Shown: in pieces, positions 34,431-45,587 of the stretch
Numbering within the stretch: the stretch's first letter is position 1
How the letters are laid out: every line of letters starts with the position of its first letter
From: Amaurobius ferox
Lineage: Eukaryota; Arthropoda; Arachnida; Araneae; Amaurobiidae
Assembly (NCBI GenBank): GCA_951213105.1
Contig: OX578138.1
Coordinates: 94,733,914-94,797,913, forward strand
DNA: 64,000 nucleotides
Direction: 5' to 3'
Program-made: the position numbers and the translations under genes
The notes under the pieces: generated by a model
What the model saw: only the letters and a program-made list of their open reading frames with translations
What the model was told of the DNA's origin: nothing
Databases searched by the model: none

Positions 34431-34830
34431 TAAGATTTAGCGACAGGGGTTGTATAATATATTGGCGTCTGATTGCATGACAAAATTGATTGATTATATT
34501 GATTCTTTAAAAAATTCTTGTTTAGAATTTTGAAAAGGCAGACAGTTTTATATGCTGAGGATGACAATACGAACAATTCAAGAGTTCTTAATATGCGATA
34601 AACGTCAATAAATTTCACAAGAATTTTTTTTTTTTTTTCAATTAAAATATAAAAGAAAAATCGTAAAGTAGGCTACTAAAAGGGAAATTTTCTGAATCAT
34701 GAGATTGATTTTGATGAAACTTGTTCAGACAATGTTACTCAGAATGTTCAGGCAATGTTGCTTATTCGACCGTATTGTGGAGGCCTTTTCATGTTGTTCA
34801 TGCAAACAAGATCGACATTATTAAAAAAAA

Positions 34831-35010
34831 TCTGATGTGGGCAACACATGACTTCCCTTATATAATGCAATGAATGTACTACTTTTACAGTAAAAAAAAA
34901 TCAGGTTTTTCTTCTAGTAGATACTTGATACCAAGATATTGAATTTCCGTTAATCAGCTGTCTTTTCATTGATTTAGCGTCATTTTTAACCATTTGGCGA
35001 GATTTGTACG
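34831..35010 (+). mobile_element. Family A 5' fragment A12
   Basis: TCTGATGTGGGCAACACATG start, ACTTCCCTTATATAATGC and TTGATTTAGCGTCATTTTTA are typical. The match stops after CCATTTGGCGAGATTT and unrelated sequence begins. Confidence 0.8.
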
Positions 35011-36102
35011 AATGTTTTGCACTTAGATTATTAGTCGCGAAATGTTAGAAATCATGCGAAAATAAATTAAGCATTGTCAAGCCTTCGGCGTGAACTAAAG
35101 TGTTTGCGGAAAAATTCCATATTTTCATATTCTCGAGATGTCTGTTTTATTTCGATTTGGAGGCGTCCTCGACTTTCGTTTTCAATTGTGAAGTCTACGC
35201 TCAACTTTAGAGCCATATGTAATGTTCATCCTGCATGATTTAAAGATTCTGCGACGCCAAATAAATTTGAAAATAAATCCTTTTCTTCAGACTCTCACCC
35301 TTTAACAACTGATTAAATATTCCACAAGTCACCATTTTTCTATTATTCAATACTGACTCTATTCCCAACTTAGTGATCTTAACTTCGGTGTTCTATGTTT
35401 ACAAGTCCTGCTGCTGACGAATCCGGATCTTCCTGTGTTTGTGTGTCAGCGAAGGTCTATGGTATTCCTTGCAGTATACCTTCGTATCTCCGATACATCC
35501 GCTTGCCTCGCTTTAAATCCTTCACCCCAGGAGTTATATTCGACGGCTCTTCGTGCCATCATCCAACCATGAAGGTTCACCTCTTCGAATCAAGCACCTG
35601 CAGCGATCGGTCTCCCAATCCACTTTCAACGAAGCCCTAGCACCCCTTTACGATCAGTACGACACTTTTGACGATAATATTACGAAAATATTGTGCCAAT
35701 AATTCATGACGGACTAGAAAGCTTAGATTTTCTCGAAATTCCGAGCCAAGGACTTTAATATATCCGCTTTTTCGCCAAGCACTTGCATCGCTTCGATTCG
35801 GAGTAAAGGCCACTGTTGCACCAGCTTATATAGTACATATTTATGTACCTTAGCTAGGATGATTTCAGATTCTGCAACACACTAGAAACGCATTAAATAG
35901 ATACCCGTAGAAATATATACTCACATAAATAAGTACACACATAAATATATACTCACATTTTTCAGTTAATGGCTGGTGCAGAAAACCTGGTGACATCCTT
36001 CAATTTTGTAAGTCTCTGTGGCGAATGAAAAATTTGTGAGTAGAATAAGTGATTATTATATTAGTTTAAGGGTTTATGTTCATTGTTAATTGTTTACTAC
36101 TA
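35011..36102. other. Unclassified block, GC-richer in its middle
   Basis: 35090-35840 has visibly higher GC than its surroundings and an 81-codon open frame at 35395-35640 without any recognisable motif. Similar short stretches (CCTGCATGATTTAAAGATTC at 35232 and AGGATGATTTCAGATTC at 35856) could be the ends of a decayed repeat or LTR. I cannot classify it. Confidence 0.35.
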
Positions 36103-37509
36103 CACTGCTGACCATCCAAAATGCAACACCACGAAGGAAGCATCCAGTAAGCATGAAATTTGCACCATACGTAGACCTCGATAGGAAATACAAATGATTA
36201 TAATTTTAGCTCATATGCAAATCATGTGCGCCAGTAGCGCTACCTACAAGCGCTATATAAGGGGAGAAGAGAAGGCTGTTTTTAAGTACAAGAATGTTGT
36301 TTTCACCCTGTATTTTTATGTGGGAAGCTTCAGTATGCCTCGTCGAAGAATACGGCAGCCATTCCAGCAAGATTCTGAGTTTGACAGAGGAAGACTTGTG
36401 GCTTATAGAGATTGCGGATTATCCTTCCGAGAAATCGGTGCTCGTGTTGTACGAAATCAAGCCACAGTGATGCGAATATAGAATCAGTGGATGCAGGAGG
36501 GACGGATCAACCGACAGGAACGATTGCACCAGCCTCGTCGCACCACCGAACGTGAGGACAGGCATGTTGTGCTCATGGCAATGATGGATCGCACTGCAAC
36601 ATCAACAACCCTAGCACAAGAATTAAGGTCTGCTGCATAACAATCTGTGTCAGCACGTACCATTCGACGTCGTCTGCAGCAATGGGAAATTTCAGCAAGG
36701 CGTCCATTGCTGCGATTACCTTTGACTCCAGACCATAGGCGTATGCGGCTGCAATGGTGTGTTGAACGCCGGACATGGGCAAATGAATGGCACGACATTG
36801 TATTTTCAGACAAATCACGATTCTGCCTGCAACACCTCGATGATCGTATCCGGGTTTGGCGGCACCGTGGCGAGAGAGTACATAACTCTTGCATTATGCA
36901 TCGCCGTACCGGTCCTTCACCTGTCGTTATGGTTTGGGGTGGCATTGGATTTTACTCCCGCACCCCCCTAATGTGCATTGCCGGTACACTCAACAGCCAC
37001 CGCAACATTTCTGAAGTTTTGGAGTCTGTTGTCTTACCTTACCTTCACGGCTTGCCTGCGGCCAAGTTTCAACAGGACAATGCGAGACCACATGTGGCAC
37101 ATATCGTTTAACATTTTTTCAGTGCCCACCAAGTTCCACTGCTCCCTTGGCGCGCCCGTTCCCAGATCTGTCGCTCATTGAACACGTCTGGTCGATGATT
37201 GGCAAACGACTGGCCCAGCAAACACCACCAGCTGCTACGACAGATGAAGTTTGGCAACGTGTGGAATCAGTATGGACTGACATATCACAAGAACACATCA
37301 AAAGTATCTTTCTTTCAATGCTGAGGCGTGGTGCAGCAGTTATTGTCAGCCATGGCGGCTGCAGAAAATACTGATTTCTTCGTGTTCCGCAAGTCGAACG
37401 GGGCTGTATTTCAATCAATTCATCCTTGTACTTTATGTTCTTTGTCCAATGCATTTGGCTTTGATATCTCTTATCTTTCATGGTGTTGCATTTTGGATGG
37501 CCAGCAGTG
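36103..37509 (+). mobile_element. Tc1-like transposon, nearly full length, inactive
   Basis: The terminal inverted repeats match over about 30 bp: left CACTGCTGACCATCCAAAAT at 36103, right complement ATTTTGGATGGCCAGCAGTG ending at 37509, with one mismatch. A TA precedes the left end at 36101-36102. The right flank reads CA, so one copy of the TA target has probably mutated. At 1,407 bp the length is normal for a Tc1-like element. Between the repeats lies one transposase gene with several disabling mutations. Confidence 0.95.
36335..37374 (+). pseudogene. Tc1-like transposase (DD34E), disrupted
   Basis: The transposase would bind the inverted repeats and cut and paste the element at TA sites. 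From ATG 36335 the N-terminal paired-like helix-turn-helix region is visible (FDRGRLVAYRDCGLSFREIG), then an RPRRTTERE-like linker, SARTIRRRLQQW and LRLPLTPDHRRMRLQW. The catalytic domain follows with the first Asp in FSDKSRF (GAC 36809), the second in QQDNARPH (GAC 37076) and the Glu in SLIEHVW (GAA 37180), spaced as in DD34E enzymes. Defects are TAG at 36479, TAA at 36638, TAA at 37109 and a frameshift near 37150-37160. The C-terminal part then continues in another frame to 37374. The family usually has FSDES where this copy has FSDKS. Clearly dead. Confidence 0.93.
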
Positions 37510-38264
37510 CATTAGGCCGTTAACACACTTGTGCACTTAACATCTTCCGATGGATTTATCTCTAAGTTGCCACGATGAATTGTTTTATGATCAGGAAACA
37601 TGAATTCATGAGGCTGAATTCCAAATATGCAGTGAAGTTTTCTGCATTACCTTCCACTGAAATTGCCCGTATAGGACGAATAAGCGAGTTCAGCAGTGTA
37701 GAAAGAGAATGTCTAGGGAGGCTTAATGGCATCATTTCGCCTGCACCTAAGAATCATGTCTCTGTTTAAATGCCTGTTATGATTTCATGAAAGTGTGAAA
37801 GCCCACATGTGATGGAAAGTAGTGCATGCATTCTTCTGTATCCTTCAGTAGAGGGCCTTTGCAACAATACCAAATCATATTTTTGTTATTAATGACCGTT
37901 TAATTATGATAATCTACATTGACACACTACTATGATCTCTTTTCATACAGCATGTGGAAACATTGCGGGATCAAATTTTAGACCAGGATAATGAACGACC
38001 ACATACCGACCTCAGCCAAGTCCAATACTTCAGCCGTGTCCTCCAATGACACTCATGTTTATCATATTTGTTCCCTATTCACCAACACATATACAAGGTT
38101 TCTGGTTTGACACTTTCAATTTAGGGCAATGTTTTTCATAACCATTTATCAGAAATATTGAAAAAAAAATGCTGGATACCGTATGATTCGTAATAAATAT
38201 GATAAAATGAATAAACCTGTAACTGTATTGAAGCATTAATAAAAAAAGTTTATAATTTTGTCGT
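37510..38264. other. No gene seen
   Basis: A 64-codon open frame at 37575-37769 has a fairly balanced composition but no motif, splice signal or homologue that I recognise. The rest is AT-rich. Confidence 0.4.
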
Positions 38265-38545
38265 ACAACATCTAATATTTTTTTCGATATAGCAAATAAA
38301 CCGCAATATTCTGTGACAAAAATAAATCCTTTTGACTTTCATAACTTCCTCTTAGTAGATTTCAATAAATTAAATGCTTTTCAATTCCCTTTTCAGATAG
38401 TAAATCATTTAAATTGGGTAGAATTTTCAAAAATCTTTATTGATTTTTCAATGGAGTTGGCGTAATATATAATATCGAAACTCATTATGAGAAGTAAGCA
38501 GGGAGTAGGAGCTAAAGAATAGAGAATCCATTATGAAAATTAATT
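38265..38545 (+). repeat. Dispersed duplication E, copy 1
   Basis: CATCTAATATTTTTTTCGATATAGCAAATA, TTTAAATTGGGTAGAATTTTC, ATTGATTTTTCAATGG and the GGAGTAGGAGCTAAAGAATA block correspond in order to 49255-49535. The two diverge by maybe 25-30% by eye, so the duplication is old. Confidence 0.6.
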
Positions 38546-39053
38546 TGTATTGGTAACTATGTCACTTAAAACGCTTTTACAGAGAGAAATTGGTATTTTT
38601 ATTATATCTATATAATATGCACTGAACTGAATGGATGAGTGAGAGGGGGGGTGATGTATAAATTATCGAACATTTCAACTATATCAGAAATATTGTTTTT
38701 TGTGTTATTTGATTCATCTCAGCTTCGTGACCATGGGGAAAATATAAAATTTCAAAAATTCAGGATTTCGAGGGGAAAATATAAAAACTCCAAACCACTT
38801 TGTTTAATTATTGAACTCTTACACTCTATCTTGAATCTTCATTTTGGTGTCATTCGTTTAGTCAAACATTTCGGGTCAACAAAACCATTAAGAGTTCGAA
38901 AATTCGATTTAGAGATGAAGATGCAAAGGAATATTTTAAAATATTTAAAACCCCTTTTCAAAATGTTCGAGCACTTTTGACAGAGCCAGAATCTTGGTTT
39001 AGGTGTCATTCCAGTCACCTTAGCTTCCAGATTAAAGACAAAATTTGATGTGG

Positions 39054-39784
39054 GCAGCACATAACTTTCCTTACAGACTTACATCCACGTTCTCTTTATT
39101 TTACTTAAATCTAATTCACTTTTAATTCAATTTTCGTGCTCATTTGATAACTGGACATATTTTAAAAGGTGGCGTAGAGAAATTACGAAGAAACTAAAAT
39201 ATCTCAAGAACGGCTAGTCCTAGTGTAGTGGGGTTGGTCTTATTCTTTTCTTCGTTAAACTTTACGTATTAAACAAGCATTTAATGGATATATTTGAGCA
39301 TACGTAGAGATTTCAGATTTGGGCGATTTTTGAGGGCCATTTTGCAAAAAAAGGCAGATTTTTTTTTATCTAATCCTACCAAAATTTAATCAGCACCAGG
39401 GTGATCTACAAGTGACTTATCTACCGGATTTTGTGAAATCCAATCCTTTAGTTTTCCAGCTAAAGTGGATACCAGATTTTGCGAACCATTTCGCAAAAAG
39501 GTCGGGTTCTGTTATCCCAAATCGTACCCAAAACTTATAAGCACCAGATTCGACCACAAGTGACTTACCTATCAAATTTTGTGAAATTCAGTCCATTAGT
39601 GTTTTAGTTAAAGTGAATACAATAAATCTGCACAAACAGACACACACACAGAAGTCACGCTAAAAATAGTTTTTTCGTTTTCTAGAGGTCTCGAAACGCG
39701 TAAATCCGTCGAAAACTCGATTTGCGATTTTCGGCATGATTCCAATATTTTCCCTATACATTACCATGTATTGCAAGGAACGCA
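39054..39784 (+). mobile_element. Family B element B1
   Basis: Related to family A through the shared end (TTTGATGTGGGCAGCACATA here), the GTCGAAAACTCGATTTGCG block and the 3' hairpin TTTTCCCTATACATTACCATG / TATTGCAAGGAACG. The interior is different: a GGTGGCGTAGAGAAA block, ATATCTCAAGAACGGCTAG, and a ~150-bp unit (AATCAGCACCAG ... TTTTGTGAAAT ... GCGAACCATTTCGCAAAAAG) present about twice. Confidence 0.8.
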
Positions 39785-39887
39785 AAAATCAAAACTTTTG
39801 AAATTTTGAATTCGAAGTGACGATACAAATGGAGTTAGAAAGAACTTGCACCACTTTTCCTCTCACAAGTGTGTGCCATTCCATTTT

Positions 39888-40852
39888 TACTTTCTCTGCA
39901 ATACATGGTAATGTACAGGGAAAGTATTGGAATCATGTCGAAAATTACAACTCGAATTTTCGACGGATCTACATGTTTCAGGACCTCTAGAATACGAAAA
40001 AACCATTTTTAACGTGACGTCTGTGTGTGTGTCTGTCTGTATGTCTGTCTGTCTGTCTGTCGGTCTGTGTGTCTGTCTGTGCAATGTATATATCCACGCT
40101 AACTCAAAAACTAATGGGCCGAATTTCATAAAATTTGGTAGGTAAGTCCCTTGGGTATGACCGTGGTGCTGATTAGTTTTTGGTACGATTCGTAAAAACA
40201 GAACCCGCCTTTTTTTGCGAAATGGCCCGTAAAAATGTCCTGTATGCAATCTAACTCAAAAATACTAATTGACCAAATTACACAAAATTTGGTAGATAAG
40301 TTACTTGTACGATACTCTGGTGCTGATTAGATTTTGGTATTAATCGGAAAAGAACAATCTGCCTTTTTTTACGAAATGGCCCGCAAAAATGTCATGTATC
40401 AACTCTAACTAAAATATTAATTGACCAAATTTCACGAAATTTGATAGATAAGTTACTTGGATACTCTGGTGCTGATTAGATTTTGGTATGGTTCGGAGAA
40501 GAACAACTTGCCTTTTTTACGAAATGGTCCTCAAAAATCGCAAAATCTAAAAAAACTACCCATATCCAAATATATCAATTAAATGCTTGTTTTATATGTA
40601 ATTTTTGATGAGGAAAATAATAAGAAAAACTCTATTACTCTAGGACTAACCATTCTCGAGATATTTGAGATTTTTCGCATTTAGTTATGCCACTTTTAGA
40701 AAAATGTCTAATTACCAAATAAAAACAGAAATTGAATTAAAAAGCACAAATATAGTTTCATTTTGTGCAATTAAACTCAATTTAATGAATTATTAAAGAA
40801 AAAAAATATGAATTTGAGTCTGCAGGGAAAGTCATGTGCTGCCCACATCAGA
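39888..40852 (-). mobile_element. Family B element B2, three internal units
   Basis: Reverse copy. The 3' hairpin is at 39889-39926, the (TG/TCTG)n block at 40020-40080 and the 5' end complement TGCTGCCCACATCAGA at 40837-40852. The internal unit, marked by GGTGCTGATTAG, occurs at about 40164, 40319 and 40468 (spacing ~150 bp), one more than in B3. Confidence 0.85.
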
Positions 40853-40856
40853 TTTT

Positions 40857-41654
40857 TACTTTCCCTGCAATACATGGTAATGTATAGGGAAAGTATTGGA
40901 ATCATGCCGAAAATCCCAACTCGAGTTTTCGACGGATCTACACGTTTCAAGACCTCTAGAATACGAAAAAACCATTTTTAGCGTGACGTCTGTGTGTGTG
41001 TCTGTATGTCTGGGTGTCTGTCTGTGTGTCTGTCTGTCTGTGTGTCTGTGTATCTGTCTGTCTGTCCGTATTTTTTATCCACTCTAACTAAAAACTAATG
41101 GACCGAATTTCACAAAATTCGGTAGGTAAGACACTTGTGAGCGAGTCTGGTGTTGATTAGTTTTGGGTACGATTTGGAATAAAAGAACCCGCCTTTTTTT
41201 GCGAAATGGCCCACAAATGCTTTTATCCACTCTAACTGAAAAACTACAGAACCGAATTTCAAAAAATTCGGTAGAAGAGTCATTTGTGGGTTACCCTGGT
41301 GCTGATTAGATTTTGGTACGATTCGGAGAAAAATAACCGGACTTCTTTTGCAAAATGGCCCGCAAAAATCGTCAAAATCTAAACTAAAGAACTAGGTATA
41401 CTCAAATATATCCATTAAATGCTCGTTTAATACGTAATTTTTAAAGACGAAAATAATAAGACCAACCCCATTACACTAGGACTAACCGTTCTCGAGATAT
41501 TTTAGTTTTTTCGCATTTTCTCCACACCACCTTTGAAAATAAGTCCAGTTACCAAATGAGAATGAAAATAGAATTAAAAGTGAATTAAATTTAATTAAGA
41601 TAAAGAGAAGTGAATATAAGTCTGCAGGGAAAGTCATGTGGTGCCCACATCAGA
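40857..41654 (-). mobile_element. Family B element B3, in tandem with B2
   Basis: It follows B2 with only about four T's between the 5' end of B2 and the 3' end of B3. The 3' hairpin is CTTTCCCTGCAATACATGG ... ATGTATAGGGAAAGT, there are two internal units (41149, 41298), and the 5' end complement GGTGCCCACATCAGA closes it at 41654. Confidence 0.85.
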
Positions 41655-41658
41655 TTTT

Positions 41659-43238
41659 TACTTTCCCTGCAATACATGGTAATGTATAGGAAAAGTATTG
41701 GAATCATGCCGAAAATCGCAACTCGAGTTTTCGACGCATCTACACGTTTCGAGACTTCTAGAATAAGAAAAAGCTATTTTTAGCGTGACGTCTGTGTGTG
41801 TGTTTGTGTGTCTGTGCGTCTCTCTGTGTAGATTTTTTATCCACTCTAACTAAAAAACTGATTGACCGAATTTCATAAAATTTGGTAGGTAAGTCTCTTG
41901 TGAGTGAATCTGGTGCTGATTAGTTTTTGGTACGATTCGGGATAAAAGAAACCGTCTTTTTCTGCGAAATGACCCGCAAATGATTGTATCCACTCTAACT
42001 AAACAACTAATGTACTGAATTTCACAAAATTCGGTAGATGAGTCACCTGTGGGTCACCCTGGTGCTGATTACATTTTGGTACGATTCGGAAGAAAATAAC
42101 GTGCATTTTTTTGCAAAATGGCCCGTAAAAATTGTTAAAATCTGAACTAAAAAGGTACGTATACTCAAATATATCCATTAAATGCTTGTTTAATACGTAA
42201 TTATTAACGAAGAAAAGAATAAGACCAACCCTATTACACTAGGGCTAGCCGTTCTCGAGATATTTTAGTTTTTCTTATTTTCTCAACGCCACCTTTGAAA
42301 ATAAGTCCGGTTACCGAACGAGAAAAAAAATCTGATGTGGGCAGCACATGACTTTCGCTGCAGACTTATATCCACGGTCTTTTTATTTCAATTAAATTTA
42401 ATTCACTTTTAATTCAATTTTCGTTCTCATTTGATAACTGGACTTATTTTTAAAGGTGGCGTGGAGAAAACACGATAAAACTAATATATCTCAAGAACGG
42501 CTTGTCCTAGTGTCATGGGGTTGGTCTTATTATTTTCTTTGTTAAAAATTGCGTATTAAACAAGCATTTAATGGATATATTTGAGTATACGTAGCTTTTT
42601 AGTTTAGATTTTAACAATTTTTACTGGCTATTCTGCAAAAAAAGGCAGGTCGTTTATTTCTGATTCGTACCAAAATCTAATCAGCACCAGGGTGACTTAT
42701 GCGTGACTTATCTACCGAATTTTGTGAAATTCGGTCCACTAGTTTTTCAGCTAGAGTGGATACAAAGTTTTGCGGGCCATTTCGCAAAAAAAGGCGGGTT
42801 CTTTTATCCCGAATCTTACCAAAAACTAATCAGCACCAGACCCGGCCACAAGTGACTTACCTACAAAATTTTGTGAAATTCGGTGTATTAGATTTTTAGT
42901 TAGAGTGGATACAAAATCTGCACAGACAGACAGACACACAGACACACAGACACACATACAGACACACAGACAGACACACAGACAGACGCACAGACAGACA
43001 CAGACGCACACACAGACGTCACGCTAAAATTGGTTTTGTCGTATTCTAGAGGTCTCGAAACGTGTAGATCCGTCGAAAACTCAAGTTGCGATTTTCGACA
43101 TGATTCCAATACTTTCCCTATACATTACCATGTACTGCAGGGAAAGTAAAAATGAATTAAAAGTGAAATAAATTTAATTAAAATAAAGAGAATGTGGGTA
43201 TAAATCTGCAGGTAAAGTCATGTGCTGCCCACATCAGT
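41659..43238 (-). mobile_element. Family B element B4, split by nested element B5
   Basis: Third copy in the head-to-tail row. Its main part is 41659-42323. It breaks off at GTTACCGAACGAGAA, and the missing 5' end (AATGAATTAAAAGTG ... GTGCTGCCCACATCAG) resumes at 43150-43238 after element B5. Together they make one complete element. Confidence 0.85.
42331..43148 (+). mobile_element. Family B element B5, inserted inside B4
   Basis: Complete forward copy starting TCTGATGTGGGCAGCACATG and ending in the hairpin CTTTCCCTATACATTACCATG / TACTGCAGGGAAAGTA. It sits inside an A-run of the oppositely oriented B4, so both borders are defined by the interrupted host copy. Two internal units and a (CAGA/CACAGA)n block at 42917-43018 are present. 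Confidence 0.92.
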
Positions 43239-43243
43239 TTTTT

Positions 43244-43785
43244 TACTTTCCCTGCAATACATGGTAATGTATAGGGAAAGTATTGGAATCATGTCGAAAA
43301 TCGCAACTCGAGTTTTCGACGGATCTACACGGTTCGAGACCTCTAGAATACGAAAAAATATTTTTAGCGTGACGTCTGTGTGTTTGTGTGTTTTTGTGTC
43401 AGTCTGCCTGTCTGTGTGTATGTCTGGCTGGGCAGATTTTGTATCCACTCTAACTTTAAAAGTAATTGACCGAATTTCATAAAATTTGGTAGGTAAGTCA
43501 CTTGTGGGGGAATCTGGTGCTGATTAGATTTGGGTACTATTCGGGATAAAAGAACCCGCCTATTTTTGCGAAAAAGGTCCGTAAAAGTTTGTATCCACTC
43601 TAGCTGAAAATCTTATAGACCGAATTTCACAAAATTTGGTAGATAAGACGCTTGTGGGTCACCCTGGTGCTGATTAGATTTTAGTATGATTCGGAAAAAA
43701 TTATCCTGCCTTTATCTGCAAAATGACCAGCAAAAGTCGACAAAATCTAAAATAAAACTATGTATTCTGAAATATATCCATTGGA
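43244..43785 (-). mobile_element. Family B element B6, 5'-truncated
   Basis: Fourth member of the row. The 3' hairpin is at 43245-43282, (TG)n at 43377-43430, and two internal units are present. The match ends near AATATATCCATTGG, so the 5' part of the element is missing. Confidence 0.8.
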
Positions 43786-44217
43786 AATTCGCCTTTGGAA
43801 TTTCCTACACACCTAAATGAAAAATATACGATATCCCTAAACTTATCAGTTTTCTTAATACCATGTATATTGGTTTATAAGAAGATTATATCAGACGTTT
43901 CATTTGAAAGGTAAAACGAATTTTAAAATATAATCAGCCGTATATCATCATCAATATAATCATTAATCATCAATATAATCATCCTCAATATGATCATATC
44001 ATCAATATAATCATTTTAAAATATTACAGCGAAATCTTCAGGATATATTAAAAAATCTCTAAAATAGATACCTCCTTATAGATATGTCTCAAGTATACGT
44101 CTTTGCTAGACATTATCATACATTCATTTTCGCAGTTTTATTAAATTCATCATTGGCGTAGCATTATTGTATTTCATCATTGCATTCATCATTTGAGTCA
44201 TTTGCACCACCCATATT
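43786..44217. other. No gene; ATCAATATAATC-type simple repeats
   Basis: A low-complexity run of ATCATCAATATAATC motifs occupies about 43945-44015. Nothing else is seen. Confidence 0.6.
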
Positions 44218-45175
44218 AGGGTGGATCGAAAAATCTTTGTTTTAGAAATTCATTTTGGCAAGGGGAAGAAAAGTTGACTTTGGGGTTGGTAAGCTCCCAA
44301 ATTTTTCTTTTCAAAATCAATTGATATTTTCAGGTGCCCCAGACCACCAAAAATTTGCCAAAACTTCATTTTTGTGCGAATTTGAGTAAAACAATAAAAA
44401 TGTAAAAAATACAGCTACAGAAACGGCACGATATTATAATGTTAGCGTATTGGTTTACTGAAATATCTCCAAAATTACTTTAAATTTGCTTCAAATTTAG
44501 CACTGACCCAAGGTCCTTGAATATTTGCGAAAAATCGAGTTTTATTGCAAATTTTCCTTAATATTCAAAATAAAGAAAACCAAGTTTGATGATCAGCTGA
44601 AGTGTGCAAATATTAGTGTATGCATTTCTAAAATGCTTGCACAAATATTTCCCTTTAGTTTGATTCTGCCGATCCCGAATGGCCTTTGGAAAACCTTAAA
44701 AGTAAGAAAGAAAAATATGTTTTCAAATTCAAAATGCTTCATTCAAAATCATGTCAGTTGACTTAAGAAGGACATCGCCCTGCATTCCACTCTCTATCAC
44801 AGTTAGACTTTCCCTCCTTTCCGATTTTAGTTCTTTCTTTTTTTAAGTTAAAAATTTATCTTTTGAAAATTTTCAGGGGCTTTGGGGCACCTTAAATAAT
44901 GAAGCCAATTTTAAATAATTTGAAAAATTATTCAGTAGACTCATTCGCTAACATTTGGATACCATGCCGATTATATATCTATATTTTTTAATTATTTATT
45001 TTTAATTTAAAAATTGACTTTTTGAGAATCTTTAGAGGCCTTGGGACACTGGAAGATATGAATGGATTTTTTTATAAAAATATATGTGAACTAATAAATC
45101 CTAAAGACAACTTTTCCAATTCTTGCCAAATCTGATTTCTAAAAAACAAAATCCCTATACTTTTCGATCCACCGT
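44218..45175. mobile_element. Non-autonomous DNA transposon with GGGTGGATCGAAAA ends
   Basis: The left end AGGGTGGATCGAAAAATCTT and the right end complement (ACGGTGGATCGAAAAGTATA) are inverted copies. The similarity extends for about 70 bp (TTTTAGAAATCA, TTTGGCAAG, AAAAGTTG). The interior of ~820 bp has repeated 'TTTTCAGG ... GGCACC' modules and no coding potential. The target duplication is not clear. Confidence 0.75.
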
Positions 45176-45214
45176 AAACTATATACAGAGACTAATGTTC
45201 AAATATGTAAAACA

Positions 45215-45390
45215 TGTAATAGCTTTCAAATATGTAAAACATTGCCTTATTATCAAAGGTGAATTTCAGTTCTTTAACAGTTTCTCTGAATTAATTGATT
45301 CCGAAATTTTAAGCTTGTTGTATTGTTTCATGCATTGTAATTCAAAGAAATTTTTCTACATTAAATCACAAAATTTGAAATTTATTTCGT
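45215..45390 (+). repeat. Dispersed duplication F, copy 1
   Basis: Matches 47185-47345 in order: CAAATATGTAAAACATTGCC, TTATTATCAAAGGTGAATT, TGTATTGTTTCATGCATTG, AAATTTGAAATTTATTT. In copy 1 it leads directly into a splice-acceptor-like sequence. In copy 2 the acceptor is not visible. Confidence 0.65.
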
Positions 45391-45408
45391 TCTCATTTTT
45401 CGTTGCAG

Positions 45409-45587
45409 AACCCACATGGAGGGATGATATTCTGAAAGTGTTTGAATTATGTTCAAGAAGTCTTCAAGCATGCTTTTTCATCAAAATGAAAGCAATTTTT
45501 TTTCCCTCTAAAGAATATGTTCTCAATAAGATGGATAATAATAAGTATGATAAGTGTGATAGAGCTATCCCATATTTTTATACGTAA
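45409..45587 (+). CDS. Possible exon, unrecognised protein
   Basis: A strong 3' splice site (TTCTCATTTTTCGTTGCAG, ending at 45408) is followed by an open frame of about 59 codons to TAA at 45585-45587. The peptide looks protein-like (PTWRDDILKVFELCSRSLQACF ending in a charged, Tyr-rich tail). The same frame is open upstream across the splice site, so it does not prove an exon boundary. No domain is recognised, and a chance frame cannot be excluded. Confidence 0.28.

Noticed and set aside
36484..36945. 153-codon minus-strand frame inside the Tc1-like element
   Set aside because: It is antisense to the transposase, whose motifs are clear on the plus strand. The minus-strand product has no recognisable motif.
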